Source: Shimia sp. (lineage in GTDB: Bacteria > Pseudomonadota > Alphaproteobacteria > Rhodobacterales > Rhodobacteraceae). From it: DNA of 37,183 nt. Positions 34,848 through 37,183 of the stretch are shown here, piece after piece. The notes beneath the pieces are model-generated. The model saw only the letters and a program-made list of their open reading frames with translations. It had not been told where the DNA came from and did not search any database. The translations under genes were made by a program, and so were the position numbers. Position 1 is the stretch's first letter; the number at the start of each line of letters is the position of its first letter. Location of the stretch: contig JAAENN010000162.1 of assembly GCA_024224295.1 (NCBI GenBank), positions 1 through 37,183 of the forward strand, read 5' to 3'.

Positions 34848-35957
34848 TTACCCCTCAGGCTCACTGACCGTGCCGCCGCCAACAAGCGCCATCACTCCGG
34901 TTGTGCTGGGACAGCTTGTCGGCAGGCCCCGCGCAACGCGTACAGCCAGATAAGCAAAGGCCTGCGCCTCCAGCATATCCCCATCTAGCCCAACCTCTTC
35001 CACCGGTACCGCCGGACAGTCCAACGACACCTGCAGCATCTCCATCAACACCGGATTGAGACGCCCGCCCCCTGTGACCAACACCCGGCTCGGCGCTTCG
35101 GGACAATGCCCCATGCCCTGCGCCACAGCCGCTGCACACATCGCGGTCATGGTTGCGGCAGCGTCCTCATCAGACAGCTCCCGCACCAGATCCATCATCT
35201 CTGGAAAATCATTCCGATCCAATGACTTCGGTGGCATCCGTGAGAAATACGCCTCCTGCAAAAACAGCTCCAGCGCCCCGGTGGCCACCGTGCCTTTGGC
35301 GGCCACTTTGCCCCCTTCGTCAAACGCTAGGCCCCGCCGCGCGCGCAGCATGTCATTTAACGGCGCATTGGCTGGTCCCGTATCAAACGCTAGCAACGCG
35401 CCTTCCTCCTCCGGCGCGGCGTTGCGCGGGTCCACCCAGGTGATATTGCCCACACCGCCCAGGTTCAAAAACACCACCGGCTCAACTGCACCAAACCACT
35501 TGGCACAGGCAAAATGGAAAAACGGCGCCAGCGGCGCCCCTTCGCCGCCCAGTTTCACGTCGGCAGATCGAAAGTCCCAGACCACCGGCACGCCCAGCGC
35601 CTCGGCCAAGGCTTGTCCATCGCCGACCTGACAGGTCCCACGCCCACGCGGCTCATGCGCCAACGTCTGCCCATGAAAGCCAACCAAATCGACACCCTCA
35701 AAACCGCCCAACACCTCTGCGTGGGCCGCTTCAATCACCGCCGCGGCCGCCTCAGCCTCCGCCCCGGACCACTGGCCCAGCGCTTGCGTCAACACCGCTT
35801 GCTCTGCTTCGGAATAGCCACGATAGGCCGTCGCCCCAAACCCATGGATACCCTGCCCATCGGTTTGCACCACAGCCGCATCCACACCATCCAATGACGT
35901 GCCTGACATCGCGCCCAGCGCGGTCACAACCACCGCCTCACCCTGGCCCTTCAACAT
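34848..35957 (-). CDS. anmK: Anhydro-N-acetylmuramic acid kinase
   Basis: Phosphorylates and opens 1,6-anhydro-MurNAc to MurNAc-6-phosphate in cell-wall recycling; cytosolic. It is 369 residues, full length. ATP and substrate motifs: [14 protein letters not shown] (15-28), [22 protein letters not shown] with [37 protein letters not shown] and the late [15 protein letters not shown] lies 7 nt before ATG 35957. The lytic transglycosylase in this window makes precursors of its substrate. Confidence 0.97.
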   Translation of the reverse strand: MLKGQGEAVVVTALGAMSGTSLDGVDAAVVQTDGQGIHGFGATAYRGYSEAEQAVLTQALGQWSGAEAEAAAAVIEAAHAEVLGGFEGVDLVGFHGQTLAHEPRGRGTCQVGDGQALAEALGVPVVWDFRSADVKLGGEGAPLAPFFHFACAKWFGAVEPVVFLNLGGVGNITWVDPRNAAPEEEGALLAFDTGPANAPLNDMLRARRGLAFDEGGKVAAKGTVATGALELFLQEAYFSRMPPKSLDRNDFPEMMDLVRELSDEDAAATMTAMCAAAVAQGMGHCPEAPSRVLVTGGGRLNPVLMEMLQVSLDCPAVPVEEVGLDGDMLEAQAFAYLAVRVARGLPTSCPSTTGVMALVGGGTVSEPEG

Positions 35958-36055
35958 GGCCTTATCCTTTTGGTTTGCCCAGCTATCCCGCGTCTAACCG
36001 CGTTCGAAAAACCTTAAAGGATCAGGTACACAATTCGCCAGCCCTAAACCGAAAT

Positions 36056-36092
36056 GCCCCACGGTCTGTGTGTAATAACCAGAACGTGGGGC
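36056..36092 (-). terminator. Long hairpin after the CBU_0592-like gene
   Basis: GCCCCACG (36056-36063) pairs perfectly with CGTGGGGC (36085-36092). After one mismatch TCTG pairs with CAGA, giving a 12-bp stem. On the minus strand the tail is ATTTCGGTTT, not a clean T-run, so terminator function is only possible. Confidence 0.4.
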
Positions 36093-36119
36093 GGCCTTCT
36101 TACGGTACACACTCCAACC

Positions 36120-36464
36120 TTAGCGAGAATGGGGAGCCTCCAAGGCCGGAGACAGAGGCGCGTGTATCCCCTGCCGTCTCCAGGCTGCGCGTGACTTCAC
36201 CCGCACCGCAATCGCAATCAAACCCAAACAGATCCAAAACACCTGAATCATGAACGATCCAAGGTTGAAGTCCTGCACCAGGCTCACCAGAACAAGCCCC
36301 GCACCAAAAATATTGATAACGAAGAAGGGGATATCTTGACTGCTGAGAATGCGAAAGGTGATGAGGGTATAGTTGGTCAGGTAAAGGCAAAACCCCAACA
36401 CGCCACACACCGTTGACACAGGTTTGGGGAGCGCCTGAATAAACTCAAAAACATAGGCCAACAA
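36120..36464 (-). CDS. CBU_0592-like small membrane protein
   Basis: 114 residues with about three hydrophobic spans (17-35, 46-62, 72-88). The sequence GVLGFCLYLTNYTLITFRIL, then FFVINIFGAGLVLVSLVQDF and FMIQVFWICLGLIAIAV follow the CBU_0592-like pattern (Y-x-x-x-Y, N-x-x-G, W near the third helix), which I recall but could not search. The start is a TTG at 36464 with a G-run about 8 nt upstream and is uncertain. The function of the family is unknown. It is downstream of the hydrolase gene and may share its transcript. Confidence 0.7.
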   Translation of the reverse strand: MLAYVFEFIQALPKPVSTVCGVLGFCLYLTNYTLITFRILSSQDIPFFVINIFGAGLVLVSLVQDFNLGSFMIQVFWICLGLIAIAVRVKSRAAWRRQGIHAPLSPALEAPHSR

Positions 36465-36535
36465 TAACCGCGCCCCCCGATAAATAATTTCCTGTTCAAT
36501 GAGTTCAAAAATATCGGATCTTACGGTGATTTCCC

Positions 36536-36553
36536 TATCCCCAATTGGGGATA
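36536..36553. promoter_or_regulatory. Perfect 18-bp palindrome, operator candidate
   Basis: TATCCCCAATTGGGGATA is a perfect inverted repeat. It lies 34 bp after the hydrolase stop and 72 bp before the start of the CBU_0592-like gene. With no loop and no T-run it looks more like a protein-binding site than a terminator. Confidence 0.4.
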
Positions 36554-36587
36554 TTCAACCAATCCTCAGGTATTCCCTACCATCAGG

Positions 36588-37183
36588 TCAAAACGCAGGA
36601 ATGTCGTATCGCAAACTGTCCGGCGTCATTTCTTTGCCAGCGGCCCGTGCTGCCAACCAAGGCCAGTTCTCAATGTGATGGTAGTGTCCTTTGCCTTCCA
36701 AAACAGTCAGCTGCGCATCCCCCAAATGCTGCACCAGCAGCTCCGCGCCTTGGAGGGGTGCCACATTGTCATCCGGTCCCTGAAAAACCTCCACTGGCGT
36801 GTGAATATCAGACGGATCAAAGTCCCATCCCTGCGCATTGAGAAGGTTCTCTTCCACCATCCCCTCCATGCCTGAGGCTGTGCGCAAGGCCAACAATTCC
36901 GCGGTACGACGTCGGATCACTGGACAAGACAGAATGCGAATGTCGTCCGCACTGCGGGAGCGCTTGCAGTACCGATCAAAATACCGCTCTTTATTCTGAA
37001 GAATGGAGCGCACCAGAAACGGAATGATCTGCCGCAACATGCCCGGCCAATGCCGCCCCAAGATGGCAGACATATGATAGAACTGATCCAACTCCCGCCA
37101 ATTTTCATGGCGATAAAATGGATAGCTGGCAGAGGACAGAACCACCTTGCTTATCCTGCTTTGCAGCTCATGGGTCACCCCCA
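36588..37183 (-). CDS. Alpha/beta-hydrolase fold protein (partial, N-terminus outside the window)
   Basis: About 198 residues are visible; the frame stays open to the right edge, so the start and the usual G-x-S-x-G nucleophile lie beyond it. The first visible residues (ELQSRISKVVLSSASYPFY) correspond to the strand just after the nucleophile elbow. The acid is likely in EVFQGPDDNVAPLQGA and the catalytic histidine in EGKGHYHHIENWPWL. The middle (about 35-115) is a helical lid. An in-frame GTG at 37178 is probably internal rather than the true start. Substrate unknown. Confidence 0.85.
   Translation of the reverse strand, partial: GVTHELQSRISKVVLSSASYPFYRHENWRELDQFYHMSAILGRHWPGMLRQIIPFLVRSILQNKERYFDRYCKRSRSADDIRILSCPVIRRRTAELLALRTASGMEGMVEENLLNAQGWDFDPSDIHTPVEVFQGPDDNVAPLQGAELLVQHLGDAQLTVLEGKGHYHHIENWPWLAARAAGKEMTPDSLRYDIPAF

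Overview
The window is chromosomal DNA of an alphaproteobacterium, most likely a marine Rhodobacterales (Roseobacter-group) species. The evidence is the gene order frr-uppS-cdsA-dxr-rseP-bamA-ompH and aroB-aroK beside a tyrosine recombinase, the moderately high GC content, and lineage-specific small proteins. Genus cannot be set from the sequence alone. No rRNA, tRNA, CRISPR array, prophage or insertion sequence was seen.

Layout. 1-9181 (minus strand) is an envelope and translation block: pyrH, frr, uppS, cdsA, dxr, rseP, a 48-residue small membrane protein, bamA and a partial ompH. It links UMP kinase and ribosome recycling to isoprenoid and undecaprenyl synthesis, phospholipid synthesis, the site-2 protease and outer-membrane protein assembly. 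pyrH and frr are pushed apart by about 780 bp that hold a decayed formate/nitrite-transporter (FNT) relic. 9300-13918 holds miaA, an AraC-type regulator, a small lytic transglycosylase, ssb and pepT. 13969-18380 holds aroB-aroK (minus) and, divergently, a 49-residue membrane protein, a helical-repeat exported protein and a XerD-like recombinase.

18344-24762 holds a phosphoesterase-fold protein with an altered metal site, two tandem paralogous periplasmic solute-binding proteins, a CorC/HlyC-type CBS protein, a DMT-family exporter and enolase. Two LacI-type palindromes resembling the CceR motif lie upstream of enolase. 24839-29546 holds a histidine kinase/response regulator pair, then an L,D-transpeptidase, cytochrome c and multicopper oxidase cluster.

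29643-31762 is a compact stress-type operon: a MAPEG membrane protein, a DGPF (YCII-related) protein and an ECF42-type sigma factor. It is preceded by a sequence that fits the promoter reported for ECF42 sigma factors, so the operon is probably self-activating. 31783-37183 holds an NAD-dependent epimerase-like protein, an NTF2-like protein, an alpha/beta hydrolase, a DUF985 cupin, anmK (cell-wall recycling), a CBU_0592-like membrane protein and a second, partial alpha/beta hydrolase cut by the right edge.

The strongest leads are the ECF42 operon with an added MAPEG gene, the FNT relic inside the pyrH-frr junction, the paired CceR-like boxes at eno, the unannotated 48-residue protein between rseP and bamA, and the metal-site change in the phosphoesterase. 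I did not find a clearly new multi-gene defence or mobile system. All family assignments come from reading motifs, not from searches.
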